From contig NZ_CP036348.1 of assembly GCF_007753095.1 (NCBI RefSeq), positions 5,433,411-5,497,410 on the forward strand: DNA of 64,000 nucleotides, in the 5' to 3' direction. The notes beneath the pieces are model-generated. The model was not told the DNA's origin, searched no databases, and was given only the letters and a program-made list of their open reading frames with translations. Positions 54,435-62,944 of the stretch are shown piece after piece (the stretch's first letter is position 1; each line of letters opens with the position of its first letter). The translations under genes and the position numbers were made by a program. The stretch comes from Rosistilla carotiformis. Its GTDB lineage: Bacteria; Planctomycetota; Planctomycetia; Pirellulales; Pirellulaceae.

Positions 54435-55454
54435 ATGTTACCCCGATCACCTTCTAAACGCGGCTTTACCCTAGTTGAACTACTGGTGGTGATTGCCATT
54501 ATCGGCATCCTAGTGGGCCTGCTGTTGCCAGCGGTTCAAGCGGCGCGCGAAGCGGCGCGTCGGATGAGTTGCTCGAACAACATGAAGCAACTTGGACTGG
54601 CGATGCACAACTACCACGACGTCCATCTTGCCTTTCCCGCCTGCAATTACACAGCAAATGAAGACGACGGTTATGCCTATTTGGGGTATAGCGCTTGGGT
54701 GCAGATCCTGCCATTCATTGAGCAAGACGCGTTGCACCAAGGGATCGTTCAATCGTCGGATCAGTTTTACAAACGGTGGCACAACGTCGCTTCTCAATAC
54801 AAGAACGCCAAGGTTGACGCATTCCTGTGTCCTTCCGATTTAGCCTATCCGTCGGGCAGTCCGGGCTGCAACTACGCGGTTAGCTACGGAACCACCACCT
54901 CGTTTTCGAATCCCACGAATCAAAACGGGATGTTCCGTGGGCCGCAAACCGATCACTCCAAACCAGGTGTGGAAACAAAGATGCGTGACGTGCTTGATGG
55001 ATTGTCCAACACGTTGATGATGTCCGAACACTTGGTTGGCGATAACGAAACCTCCTCGCTGATGAACGGCAATTCCTCGGAACCTCGCAAGGGATCTTCC
55101 GCGGGCTTTAACACGTTCCCAACGCAAGCCCAGCTGGATACGTTTGGTGCTGCTTGCGAGGCCGTTTCAGACCACAACGGTTCGAATGGGCAGTTCTGGA
55201 TTACCGGCTTGCCAACTCAGACCATGATCAACACCTTGGCAACGCCCAACTGGCGGTACCCAAACTGTCAAACAAGCTCGAGCGGTTTTGCCTCGGATCG
55301 TGACGGGGTCTACACTCCGCGAAGCCGACACCCCGGAGGCGTCATGGCGACGGTCGGCGACGCGTCGGTCCGGTTTGTCGGAGAAACCATCGATCTCAGC
55401 ACCTGGCAAAACTTCGGCGCTCGCAACGACGGCACGCCGCTTCAACTTCCGTAG
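54435..55454 (+). CDS. DUF1559 domain protein with type IV pilin-like N-terminus
   Basis: This 339-residue protein starts at the ATG 54435 with the prepilin motif KRGFTLVELLVVIAIIGILV; the G|FTLVE site is for a prepilin peptidase such as that at 7273. After the hydrophobic helix comes the conserved AREAARRMSCSNNMKQLGLA and NYHDVHLAFPACNY, both DUF1559 hallmarks. The C-terminus has the conserved RHPGGVMATVGDASVRFVGE. DUF1559 proteins are planctomycete-rich, with tens to hundreds of copies per genome. Function is unknown, but they are thought to be surface or secretion-linked. A small lipoprotein gene follows 32 bp later. Confidence 0.93.
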   Translation: MLPRSPSKRGFTLVELLVVIAIIGILVGLLLPAVQAAREAARRMSCSNNMKQLGLAMHNYHDVHLAFPACNYTANEDDGYAYLGYSAWVQILPFIEQDALHQGIVQSSDQFYKRWHNVASQYKNAKVDAFLCPSDLAYPSGSPGCNYAVSYGTTTSFSNPTNQNGMFRGPQTDHSKPGVETKMRDVLDGLSNTLMMSEHLVGDNETSSLMNGNSSEPRKGSSAGFNTFPTQAQLDTFGAACEAVSDHNGSNGQFWITGLPTQTMINTLATPNWRYPNCQTSSSGFASDRDGVYTPRSRHPGGVMATVGDASVRFVGETIDLSTWQNFGARNDGTPLQLP

Positions 55455-55486
55455 CAATCCGCATTGATTTCGAGCAAAGTAAAATT

Positions 55487-55792
55487 ATGGTTCATGCAAA
55501 ATTATTCGTCGCCAGCGTTTTGATTGGGACATGTTTGGGGTGCGGGCCTGGCAGCACGCCAGTACCGGCAAGCACCACACCGCCGGAGGAATCGATTCGG
55601 GCGGACCTTCAGTACATCATCGATTCGGGTACTGTAGGTAGCGAGTTACTCACCATTCAACAAAATATCGAAGTGATCAAGGAAACCGATCCGGAGAAAG
55701 CTGCCAAGTTGGAAGCGGAATGCAAACAACTGGAAGAAGCCCCGAAGTCGAAGGTCCTTTCGATTGCAAAGGGCATGCAGGAACTGCTCTAA
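55487..55792 (+). CDS. Small lipoprotein downstream of the DUF1559 gene
   Basis: This 101-residue protein has a short signal peptide ending in a lipobox (VLIGTCLGC, with the Cys at position 19), so it should be lipid-anchored. The mature part is a short Pro/Thr-rich linker, then one acidic helix (PEKAAKLEAECKQLEEAPKS). It follows the DUF1559 gene after 32 bp on the same strand. This pairing with DUF1559 genes is common in planctomycetes; no function is known. Confidence 0.82.
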   Translation: MVHAKLFVASVLIGTCLGCGPGSTPVPASTTPPEESIRADLQYIIDSGTVGSELLTIQQNIEVIKETDPEKAAKLEAECKQLEEAPKSKVLSIAKGMQELL

Positions 55793-56303
55793 AACGGGCA
55801 GTTCGGTGGGGTCGGGTCCGCTCAGATTTGGGTGAAGGGGAGGACGCGGCATTCCGCAAATCCCTTTCCCTGCCCGATAGAATCGGCCGCTCACAATATC
55901 CCGCCTGCTTTCAATCCAGGTTCATCCATTCACCACGATTACCGTTGCGTGCATTCCCCCTGCTGGTCGTTACCGGTGGGGGGATTTTTCATGGATGACC
56001 TCATTGAATTAGCGACCGCTCCGATCGAATTACGGCCAGCGGTGCTTGGCAGAGGCGCCCTGCGCGGCGATCGCCCGATGGGCGTCTGGGCACCGATTTT
56101 TCGACGCGCCGCAGGCAGAGAACTGAACGAGGCGGCAAGACGATTGCCGCGTAACGTTCAAGCCGAGCCCCGTCGGAAGTGAGCGGGCTGGCGAACGCCA
56201 TGAAGATCACGAAAAAAGGCTCACCGTGATTCACGGCGAGCCTTTCATCGTTTTGTTCAATAACAAGCGACTCATCCAACTCGACTGGCAGGACGAATCA
56301 AAA
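55793..56303. other. Region between the lipoprotein gene and tRNA-Gln
   Basis: 511 bp. It holds the minus-strand terminator at 56211-56245. A 63-codon plus-strand frame at 55991-56182 was examined but not called. Nothing else is recognised. Confidence 0.55.
56211..56245 (-). terminator. Intrinsic terminator downstream of tRNA-Gln
   Basis: On the minus strand a 15-bp stem (AAAGGCTCGCCGTGA with TCACGGTGAGCCTTT, one G-U) with almost no loop is followed by six T. It closes the transcript that carries tRNA-Gln. Confidence 0.85.
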
Positions 56304-56374
56304 TTGCCCGACTAGGACTCGAACCTAGAATGACGGTACCAAAAACCGTAGTGTTGCCATTACACCATCGGGCA
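56304..56374 (-). tRNA. tRNA-Gln (anticodon TTG)
   Basis: 71-nt cloverleaf on the minus strand. Acceptor TGCCCGA pairs with TCGGGCA, discriminator A. The anticodon loop TTTTGGT holds TTG between ACGGT and ACCGT. The T arm is CTAGG-TTCGAGT-CCTAG. The 3' CCA is not encoded. Confidence 0.95.
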
Positions 56375-56485
56375 GCCTTGAACTGTGGGAAAGTGTACCT
56401 GAAAAGATCGGTTTTGGGTAACAGGGGTTCACAGGATTTTTGCTAATTTTCTTGAGGCTATTTTTCGCCTCCGGTCGGCCGATCG

Positions 56486-57037
56486 TTACCAACGGACCTG
56501 CATTTGATTGACGATTTGATTGGCAAGATCGTCGATCACTTCCTGGAACGCGGTGGCGCTCGTTTGTCCCGCTTCGGGAACCATCCGACTACTCTGCCGG
56601 AAATAGAACGCCAACTGGCCGGCCGGTAGGATGCGGTTTTCCATCAACACGCTTCCCTGTCGGTTGATCCAGCTCGCTTGAATCGCGATCGCGTTGTCGA
56701 TCGCGCGTGGTTCGTCGGTGTTGGTTTCGGTCAGCACCTGTTTACTGTCGCCGATCACGCGGCATGTCAGCACGCTGTCAGCGGTCGGATCGCCGGTGAC
56801 TTTGAACGGGGTTCGCTGTTCGATCGCCTTTTGGACGGCTTCAGTCAGCCGAACGCCCAGGTCTTCGCGGAACGAATCGTTGCGAATCACGGGAACGTAA
56901 ACCGTCCGCACGTCGTTACGATAGAGGGATTGGTTGCCTAATTGGTAGCCAGCGCATCCGCTGACGGCGATCCACAGGCAAGCGAATGCCATCCGTACCG
57001 CAAACCGAGTTTCCAACCCAATGTAAATCGATCTCAC
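56486..57037 (-). CDS. LptE-like outer-membrane lipoprotein
   Basis: This 183-residue protein has a signal peptide ending in a lipobox (LWIAVSGC at position 28) and the typical GYQLGN start of the mature LptE-like fold. VRTVYVPVIRNDSFREDLGV and LTEAVQKAIEQRTPFKV follow the pattern of LptE, the plug and cofactor of the LPS transporter LptD. A GTG at 57037, 8 nt after the upstream stop, is preferred over the ATG at 56992 because it gives a charged signal peptide start. The DUF4136-like end (ATAFQEVIDDLANQIVNQMQ) fits. It lies next to a bamD-like gene, consistent with outer-membrane assembly. Confidence 0.78.
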   Translation of the reverse strand: MRSIYIGLETRFAVRMAFACLWIAVSGCAGYQLGNQSLYRNDVRTVYVPVIRNDSFREDLGVRLTEAVQKAIEQRTPFKVTGDPTADSVLTCRVIGDSKQVLTETNTDEPRAIDNAIAIQASWINRQGSVLMENRILPAGQLAFYFRQSSRMVPEAGQTSATAFQEVIDDLANQIVNQMQVRW

Positions 57038-57045
57038 AGGACTGT

Positions 57046-58257
57046 TTACCTAAGCATGTTGCTGGGACTGCCAACCATGATTGGTTTTGCTGGCTCGCTG
57101 TCGGGGAAAATTTTGTTCAACCAAGCCAAACGTTGTGGCGGGTTGTCCGGTTTCCCTTCGATCGCCGCCAACCGCTCGCGAGCCGTTTCGGCGTAACTGG
57201 TCTTGGGATGCTCTTCGATCAACTGGCGATAATAAAATTTCGCCGCCCCGTTTTCCGAGCGAAGTTCGCGGAACTGGGCCCGAGAATACAGCCGTTCGGC
57301 TTGCAAGTGGTCGATCTCCGCGACAGCCTTGCTGACCATGTCGCGGTTCTCTTGCTTCTCCAGCTCGTTGGCGAAAAGTCGCTGCATCCGCGACACCAAA
57401 TCTTCCGCCTCGTTCAACACCGTGCCGCTATACTTCGGACCTTGGTAGATTTCCAGTTTACACTTCAAGCCAAAGAGGTGCGCATTGAACTGATGGTTGC
57501 TGTCGGGAAACGATTCCCGCAAGTCGGAGAAAAACCCGTCGGCAGTCGTCCATTTCTTGCGTTCAAAATACTCCAACCCAGCCGCCATCGTAGCGTCATC
57601 GGCCAGCTTGCCGGTCGGCGCGTCGTAACGGATCTGATCCAACAATTTGATTCCCGAGCCATCGACATCCAGTGCCGGCAGGCGGTGGTTGGTCAGGTTC
57701 ACCGGCAAGATTTGGCCACCCTGTTTGTCGACCGCCAACCAATACTTGGCGATCTCAAAACGCCGTGCGACGACCCGATCGATGTGCCGGCTGCGCGGAT
57801 GCCGTTCCAACAACTCGCCATACATCTTGTCCGATTCGGGGAAATCGTCAGCGAAGAAATAGCTTTCTCCCGCCATCATCAGCGCGTCCTCTTCCAATGC
57901 CGAATCCTTCCATTCCTTGGAAGCCTTCACAAACACACCGGCCGACTTGCGGAACAATTTCATCCGCGGCTTCCCTTCCGCCGCCGAAGCCTGTTCGAAC
58001 AATGCCTCCGCGTCGCGGTACAGTTGCCGCGCCTTTTCCCGATCCGCAGGCCCCTTGCCCGTCACGTAATCGGTTAGCGCTACCGCGGCGTTGCGTTTGT
58101 CTTCGATCTCCAAGCCCTCGCCGGCATCGGGACTGTTCGGTGGTGAAGCAATCTCTTGCGCCGCCAGCCCATCACCCCACGGAGTCTTTTGAAACGAACT
58201 ACAGCCGGGAACGGCAATCAATCCGATCGCAAGCAGCGTGAAGATATTAATTCGCAT
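57046..58257 (-). CDS. BamD-like TPR outer-membrane assembly lipoprotein
   Basis: This 403-residue lipoprotein starts at the ATG 58257 with signal peptide and lipobox (LLAIGLIAVPGC). TPR-like helices follow: SALEEDALMMAGESYFFADD, PESDKMYGELLERHPRSRHI and AKFYYRQLIEEHPKTSYAET, where the last three resemble YfiO/BamD. It is considerably longer than the E. coli protein (about 245 residues) because of an insertion of roughly 110 residues at about 180-290. It should help BamA insert outer-membrane proteins. The lptE-like gene is 8 bp downstream, recO 82 bp upstream. Confidence 0.83.
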   Translation of the reverse strand: MRINIFTLLAIGLIAVPGCSSFQKTPWGDGLAAQEIASPPNSPDAGEGLEIEDKRNAAVALTDYVTGKGPADREKARQLYRDAEALFEQASAAEGKPRMKLFRKSAGVFVKASKEWKDSALEEDALMMAGESYFFADDFPESDKMYGELLERHPRSRHIDRVVARRFEIAKYWLAVDKQGGQILPVNLTNHRLPALDVDGSGIKLLDQIRYDAPTGKLADDATMAAGLEYFERKKWTTADGFFSDLRESFPDSNHQFNAHLFGLKCKLEIYQGPKYSGTVLNEAEDLVSRMQRLFANELEKQENRDMVSKAVAEIDHLQAERLYSRAQFRELRSENGAAKFYYRQLIEEHPKTSYAETARERLAAIEGKPDNPPQRLAWLNKIFPDSEPAKPIMVGSPSNMLR

Positions 58258-58339
58258 GATCGACTTCCATGTCGCTGAGCTAATAAAAGGGTCTCTGGCA
58301 AACCGGTTGCTGAGGCAACGGGATTTGCAACGCTGCGGT

Positions 58340-59113
58340 CTAGCCGCCGCCGATGCCATCGATCAACCGAGGCATCTTTAATTCATGGCCGACGTGATGC
58401 GACATATATCGACGCAGCACGCCACGCAGTTCGCCGTTTCGTTGACTTTTTTGAGTTTGGTTTACCGCGGGAAGCCCTGGCGGTCCATTGATCCGTTGTC
58501 GCATCGCATCACGGGTTTGCTTTGACAGCATCACCACCTGTCGCGAGATGGGACGGCACGCCAAGCACAAAACACCGCCACTGATCATCCCAAAAGGGAC
58601 CGATGGCATCTCGCCGACAGTCTTGCCGCACGTAGCACAAACGTCCATCGAGGGAGCGTGTCCAAGGTGTTTTAAAGCTTGCAATTCAAAGGTCGCCACA
58701 AGGTCCAATAGATCGCCGGGGTTTAGGTCGGCGCTATCAATCTTCCGGAGTGTCCATAGCGCGAGTTCGAACAAGTCGGGATGTGGTTCATCCGATTCGG
58801 TCAACTCACGCAAAAGTTCCAAAATGTAATAACCAACGTACAACCGCTGCAAAGATTTATTGGCCGCGCGAAACCGGCGTTCCAGTTTGGCTTCGGTCAA
58901 TAGATCCAAGGCATCGGAGGACTTCTTGATGAACACTACGCGACAATGGCAGCCCAGGTCAATCGCGCCTTCAAAAGCGCTTTTGGGCCGATAGGCCCCT
59001 TTGGCGAGCGCCGAGATTTTCCCGAAATCGCGCGTCAACATCGTTAAAACGACGCTCGATTCGCTGAACGGGACCACGCGCAAGATGATCGCTTCTGTTT
59101 TTTCACTCGACAT
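58340..59113 (-). CDS. recO: DNA repair protein RecO
   Basis: This 257-residue protein loads RecA with RecF and RecR onto gaps. The N-terminal OB fold starts KTEAIILRVVPFSESSVVLT, then LTRDFGKISALAKGAYRPKS. The zinc module is CATCGK with CLAC at about 165-190. The C-terminus (GELRGVLRRYMSHHVGHELK) matches the RecO end. The ATG at 59113 fits. It is the second gene of the TPR-recO-bamD-lptE group. Confidence 0.92.
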   Translation of the reverse strand: MSSEKTEAIILRVVPFSESSVVLTMLTRDFGKISALAKGAYRPKSAFEGAIDLGCHCRVVFIKKSSDALDLLTEAKLERRFRAANKSLQRLYVGYYILELLRELTESDEPHPDLFELALWTLRKIDSADLNPGDLLDLVATFELQALKHLGHAPSMDVCATCGKTVGEMPSVPFGMISGGVLCLACRPISRQVVMLSKQTRDAMRQRINGPPGLPAVNQTQKSQRNGELRGVLRRYMSHHVGHELKMPRLIDGIGGG

Positions 59114-59173
59114 CGTTGCTCAAATCCATCCGCAACCACCACCGCGTCGGCAGCAACCTTGCTGGACGCGCTA

Positions 59174-59494
59174 TCATTCGCCCATGTCGCCAATCATGGT
59201 CAGGAAGTCGGCCATTTCGGCGGCGGCGTGGGCATCATCTTGAGCCCGCGCCTGGTCAATGCCATCGCGGAGCATCGTCCGCGCCTCGTTGGGGCGATCC
59301 AAGTCGACCAATTGCTGCGCTGCCATGAAGAAGGCGGGAACATAAGGCGGCGTGTCGCCGGTCAGTTCGACCAACTGGCGAATGCTCGCCTCGTTATCCC
59401 CTTCGCTTCGCAATTCCATCGCCAAGCTGTACCGCAGGAACGTGTCTTGCGGTTCGTCCTTCAACATCGCCTCGATCTGTTCGCGTCGACTCAT
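59174..59494 (-). CDS. Small TPR protein
   Basis: This 106-residue protein has no signal peptide and is helical. The pattern FLRYSLAMELRSEGDNEASI, then YVPAFFMAAQQLVDLDRPNE, reads as two TPR units. The start MSRREQIEAMLKDEPQD is normal. It leads the recO operon, 60 bp upstream of recO. A role as an assembly or recruitment factor is inference. Confidence 0.8.
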   Translation of the reverse strand: MSRREQIEAMLKDEPQDTFLRYSLAMELRSEGDNEASIRQLVELTGDTPPYVPAFFMAAQQLVDLDRPNEARTMLRDGIDQARAQDDAHAAAEMADFLTMIGDMGE

Positions 59495-59651
59495 CTTTAA
59501 CTATCACCAAAATTGAGGGAGGTGCGGATTGCATGCATTGGAAAGCTCGTGTTATCCGGGCAATCCGCAGATTTGATTCAATTTAACACGTCACGGCTCC
59601 GATAATCAGAGACCATAGGATTTGAATTTCACTCGTCGGAGAGTCGTGCGC

Positions 59652-62222
59652 ATGTCACGTTTCACGAAACTGTCACTTGTTTTGATCGCTTGTTTGCTGA
59701 GCGCTGCTCCAGCAAGCGGCCAGACAGCTCAGTCTACAGCCAACGCATCGGCTCAAAACAGCAACCCAACAATCAGACAAGTTGTGGGCAAACAGCCACG
59801 CAGTCGCGCGACGTCGCGACAAAGCAGCTCCCAAAGCTCGGGAGTCGGCATCCTGGGCCGGCTGTTTGGCGGTGGATCTGACAGCGAATCGTCGGGAACC
59901 AGCAGTGCCCCGGCGCCCCAATTGCGAACCGCCGCGCGGCCGACGAACAATACATCGCAGCCGTTCCCGTCTCCCTTCATTCCGACACCGTCGAGCTCCT
60001 ACGACGCGGGAAATTCAGCTCCGCGCACCGCGGCCATCCCTTATGTTGCACCGGGCCAACCGCAACCATTGCTCGATCCCGAAGATCGCGAACGACTGCT
60101 GGAAATGCAGCAACAAGCCAAGGCAGCCATTCCAAGCGCCGAAGATTACGATAGCTCCGAAAACTTGAGCGTCGAAACCTATAGCGCCGGTTCCTCGTCG
60201 CAAGGCACTTCGATTTCGGTCGACACCAGTTTTTCGAACTCGTCGAGCAGCCGTCGGGCGGATCGCCGCACCACCTTCTCTTCCACCGAATCGATCGCCG
60301 TCGACACGTCGACTCGCAACTCGGCTCCGGTCAGTCGAACACCTTCCGTGCCTCGAAAGCCGCTGCCGGGTAGTAGTTCGCAAACCGAAGTCGCTATCGA
60401 AGAGGAAGTGATCCAAGAAGAAGTGATTCAAGAGGAAACGATCGAACTGGCGATGCCAGCTCCCGCCCAACCTTTGGAAGTCGCCCAGAGCAGCCCCAGC
60501 GATGTCCAACCGACCGCTCCAGCGCCCCAACCATCGGCGACCGCCCAAGACTCGGGACAGGCACAATTCGAGCACGATGCCCAATTGACGCTGCAGTCGA
60601 CGAACGAATACACCAGCCGTACTACCGCACCCCCGTCGAACCGCCGGTCCTCGACGACCCGCGCCGTGATCGGTGGTGCCGCCGCGACGCGAACCTACCA
60701 GGTGCCCGCACGGACCGCGAGTGCTCCCACCGCCGCAACGCCTGCTGCCGCACCACCGGCGGAAGAAACCGAAGCCGTGGAAGTCGCCGTCGAGCCGCGC
60801 GATAACAACGGACAAATGATGATGTCCGAGATCCCTATGATTCGCGTTCGGACCCACGGTCCCGATGAGATCCAGATCAATCAAGTGGCCGAATATTCGA
60901 TCATCGTCGAGAACAAAGGGGCGATCGATGCACCGGGCGTCATGATCCGTGCGTCGCTGCCAACCTGGACCGCCGTTCGCAGCCACCAATCGACCGCTGG
61001 GGATGTCGAGCCCGAACCGCACGAAGAAGAGCGTCGGATGCTCTGGCAGATCAATACCTTGCCCGCGGGCGAAACCGAAACGCTGACCCTGCGAATCGCT
61101 GCCGAACGAGCCGAAACGTTCGACGTAGGTGTCGAATGGACCGTTTTGCCACAGCAACGAACCGCGCAGGTCCGCGTCCAAGAACCGCTTGTGAAATTGG
61201 TCATCGAAGGCCCCGACGAAGTCGTCTTCGGCGAATCGCGAGTTTACAAGGTCCGCGTTATGAATCCGGGCAACGGCATCGCAAACGACGTCTCGTTCAC
61301 GCTGTCCCCCAATTCATCGACTCCGCAAAACCAACGCATCGGTACTATTCCTCCGGGGAAAGAAGCCCAATTCGAAATCGAATTGACGGCTCAAGACCGC
61401 GGCGGCTTGGAGATCCACGGCCTCGCCTCGGGTGCGAACGACATCCGCAACGAAGCGATCAAGAAGATTCGTGTCTTGACCGCCGACCTGATCGCCACGC
61501 TGACCGGTCCTCCGTTGAAGTACCACAACACGTTGGCGGATTATCACCTGAAGATCAACAACGCCGGCACCGCAGCCAGCACCGACGTCGTCGCCGTCCT
61601 TCGGCTGCCTGAAGGCGTCGTTTACAAATCGGGAATCCAAGGCGCCGAGGTGGTGGGAGAATTCCTGCGATGGAAGGTCGACAAGATGGCCCCCGGGGCA
61701 TCGGCCGACTACGACATCCAGTGTGAACTTTCAGGCGTCGGATCACACGTGCTAGCGTTTGAATGCCGCGGATCCGCCGCGGGACGTGCCACCGTTTCGT
61801 TGACCACGAAAGTGGAAGCGATCGCCGACCTTGTGCTGACGATCAACGATCCCGTTGCACCGGCCCCTGTCGGTGAAGAGGTAACCTACGAGATCGTGAT
61901 CCGCAACCGCGGCACACGAGCCGCCGAAGAGGTCAAGGTCATCGCTCAATTCAGCAACGGTATCGAACCAATCAAGGTTGCCGGACACGCTGGCGAATTG
62001 GTTCCTGGACAGGTGCTGTTCGACGCGATCCCACGGATCGATGCCGGGCAAGAAGTGACGTTGAGCGTTCGTGCGAAAGCAATGAACGCAGCTCACCACC
62101 GCTTCCGTGCCGAAGTGACCGCAGGAGAAACGATCCTGGTCGCCGAAGAAGCGACGCGATACATGGAAGTCTCCACCGATCGGATCAGCCGCCAAAGCAG
62201 CAGCTCCGCTAGCCAACGTTAA
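59652..62222 (+). CDS. Secreted protein with four DUF11/CARDB-like repeats
   Basis: This 856-residue protein starts at the ATG 59652 with a signal peptide (LSLVLIACLLSAAPASG). Residues 25 to about 390 are low-complexity, Ser/Thr/Gln/Pro-rich, with patches such as EEVIQEEVIQEETIE and AAAPPAEETEAVEVAVE. From about 397 four beta-sandwich repeats follow, starting near 397 (IRVRTHGPDEIQINQVAEYS), 513 (LVIEGPDEVVFGESRVYKVR), 614 (LTGPPLKYHNTLADYHLKIN) and 726 (LTINDPVAPAPVGEEVTYEI), each with a DUF11-type NxG...A pattern. A TTG at 59622 is in frame. It is a surface or wall protein, probably structural. Confidence 0.85.
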   Translation: MSRFTKLSLVLIACLLSAAPASGQTAQSTANASAQNSNPTIRQVVGKQPRSRATSRQSSSQSSGVGILGRLFGGGSDSESSGTSSAPAPQLRTAARPTNNTSQPFPSPFIPTPSSSYDAGNSAPRTAAIPYVAPGQPQPLLDPEDRERLLEMQQQAKAAIPSAEDYDSSENLSVETYSAGSSSQGTSISVDTSFSNSSSSRRADRRTTFSSTESIAVDTSTRNSAPVSRTPSVPRKPLPGSSSQTEVAIEEEVIQEEVIQEETIELAMPAPAQPLEVAQSSPSDVQPTAPAPQPSATAQDSGQAQFEHDAQLTLQSTNEYTSRTTAPPSNRRSSTTRAVIGGAAATRTYQVPARTASAPTAATPAAAPPAEETEAVEVAVEPRDNNGQMMMSEIPMIRVRTHGPDEIQINQVAEYSIIVENKGAIDAPGVMIRASLPTWTAVRSHQSTAGDVEPEPHEEERRMLWQINTLPAGETETLTLRIAAERAETFDVGVEWTVLPQQRTAQVRVQEPLVKLVIEGPDEVVFGESRVYKVRVMNPGNGIANDVSFTLSPNSSTPQNQRIGTIPPGKEAQFEIELTAQDRGGLEIHGLASGANDIRNEAIKKIRVLTADLIATLTGPPLKYHNTLADYHLKINNAGTAASTDVVAVLRLPEGVVYKSGIQGAEVVGEFLRWKVDKMAPGASADYDIQCELSGVGSHVLAFECRGSAAGRATVSLTTKVEAIADLVLTINDPVAPAPVGEEVTYEIVIRNRGTRAAEEVKVIAQFSNGIEPIKVAGHAGELVPGQVLFDAIPRIDAGQEVTLSVRAKAMNAAHHRFRAEVTAGETILVAEEATRYMEVSTDRISRQSSSSASQR

Positions 62223-62264
62223 GCGGAGGCCTGCGGGCAGGACTTGTCCTATGGATCGAAAAGC

Positions 62265-62296
62265 CCAAGGTCGGGCCCTGAAAAGCCTGACCTTGG
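62265..62296 (+). terminator. Hairpin after the DUF11 protein gene
   Basis: CCAAGGTCGGG pairs with CCTGACCTTGG (one G-U) around a 10-nt loop, 42 bp after the stop. No T run follows, so the terminator call is moderate. Confidence 0.45.
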
Positions 62297-62464
62297 AATA
62301 CCTTTCGAGGTTCCAACACGAGTCGATCCCGACGTCGGTTGGCCCCGACAACGCGGCCCCAATGGCCAAGAAAAACAGGTTCGAAACGGTCCTTACCAAA
62401 ACTGCCGGGCTTTGGTAAACTTGCGACCGCCGCTGTGGTAACACAGCCGATTTGCCTATCACCT

Positions 62465-62547
62465 GGGGGTGTGGCGGAACTGGCAGACGCGCTGGATTTA
62501 GGATCCAGTGCCTTTATGGCGTGCAGGTTCGATTCCTGTCACCCCCA
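62465..62547 (+). tRNA. tRNA-Leu (anticodon TAG)
   Basis: 83-nt cloverleaf with a long variable arm, as in tRNA-Leu. Acceptor GGGGGTG pairs with CACCCCC, discriminator A. The anticodon loop TTTAGGA holds TAG between CTGGA and TCCAG. The 3' CCA is not encoded. Confidence 0.95.
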
Positions 62548-62944
62548 TCGTTTTCTAGAATTGGCAGCAGTGCTTGCGACGCAACCGTTCTTGGATCGAG
62601 AGACGCCACCAAGTGGGTCTCCGCTGTCGACGCAAATTCTTTCCCGCCGGCTCCAGCGTCCAGGATCCCCATCGCCCAACCGCAGTTGGGGCGCGGTGAA
62701 TCAATCGCCGAGAGCCGACTGTAGGATTCCCTGTCGTCGAACCAGACGCGCGCCCATCGTCGTTGCTATCGATGGTCGCCGGACGCGCGCTCGCCCATGG
62801 CCGTTGATGCCATTCAGAGGAATGGCGAAGCTGATCGTCCAGCGTTTAGAAACGCCGCGACGTTTCGCACGGCCTGCTTTTTAGAAAGGTCACGTCACCG
62901 ATTGTGCGTGACCAGGAAGGATTCGGCTTTGACGCGCTAGCGAG
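62548..62944. other. Intergenic region without a recognised gene
   Basis: 397 bp from tRNA-Leu to the desaturase stop. An inverted repeat (GGTCACG ... CGTGACC, about 62887-62912) lies near the right end and may end the desaturase transcript. No gene is supported. Confidence 0.5.

Noticed and set aside
55991-56182. 63-codon plus-strand frame after the lipoprotein gene
   Set aside because: The start has a G-rich sequence upstream, but the protein matches no family I know and has no signal or membrane segment. It lies between convergent transcripts.
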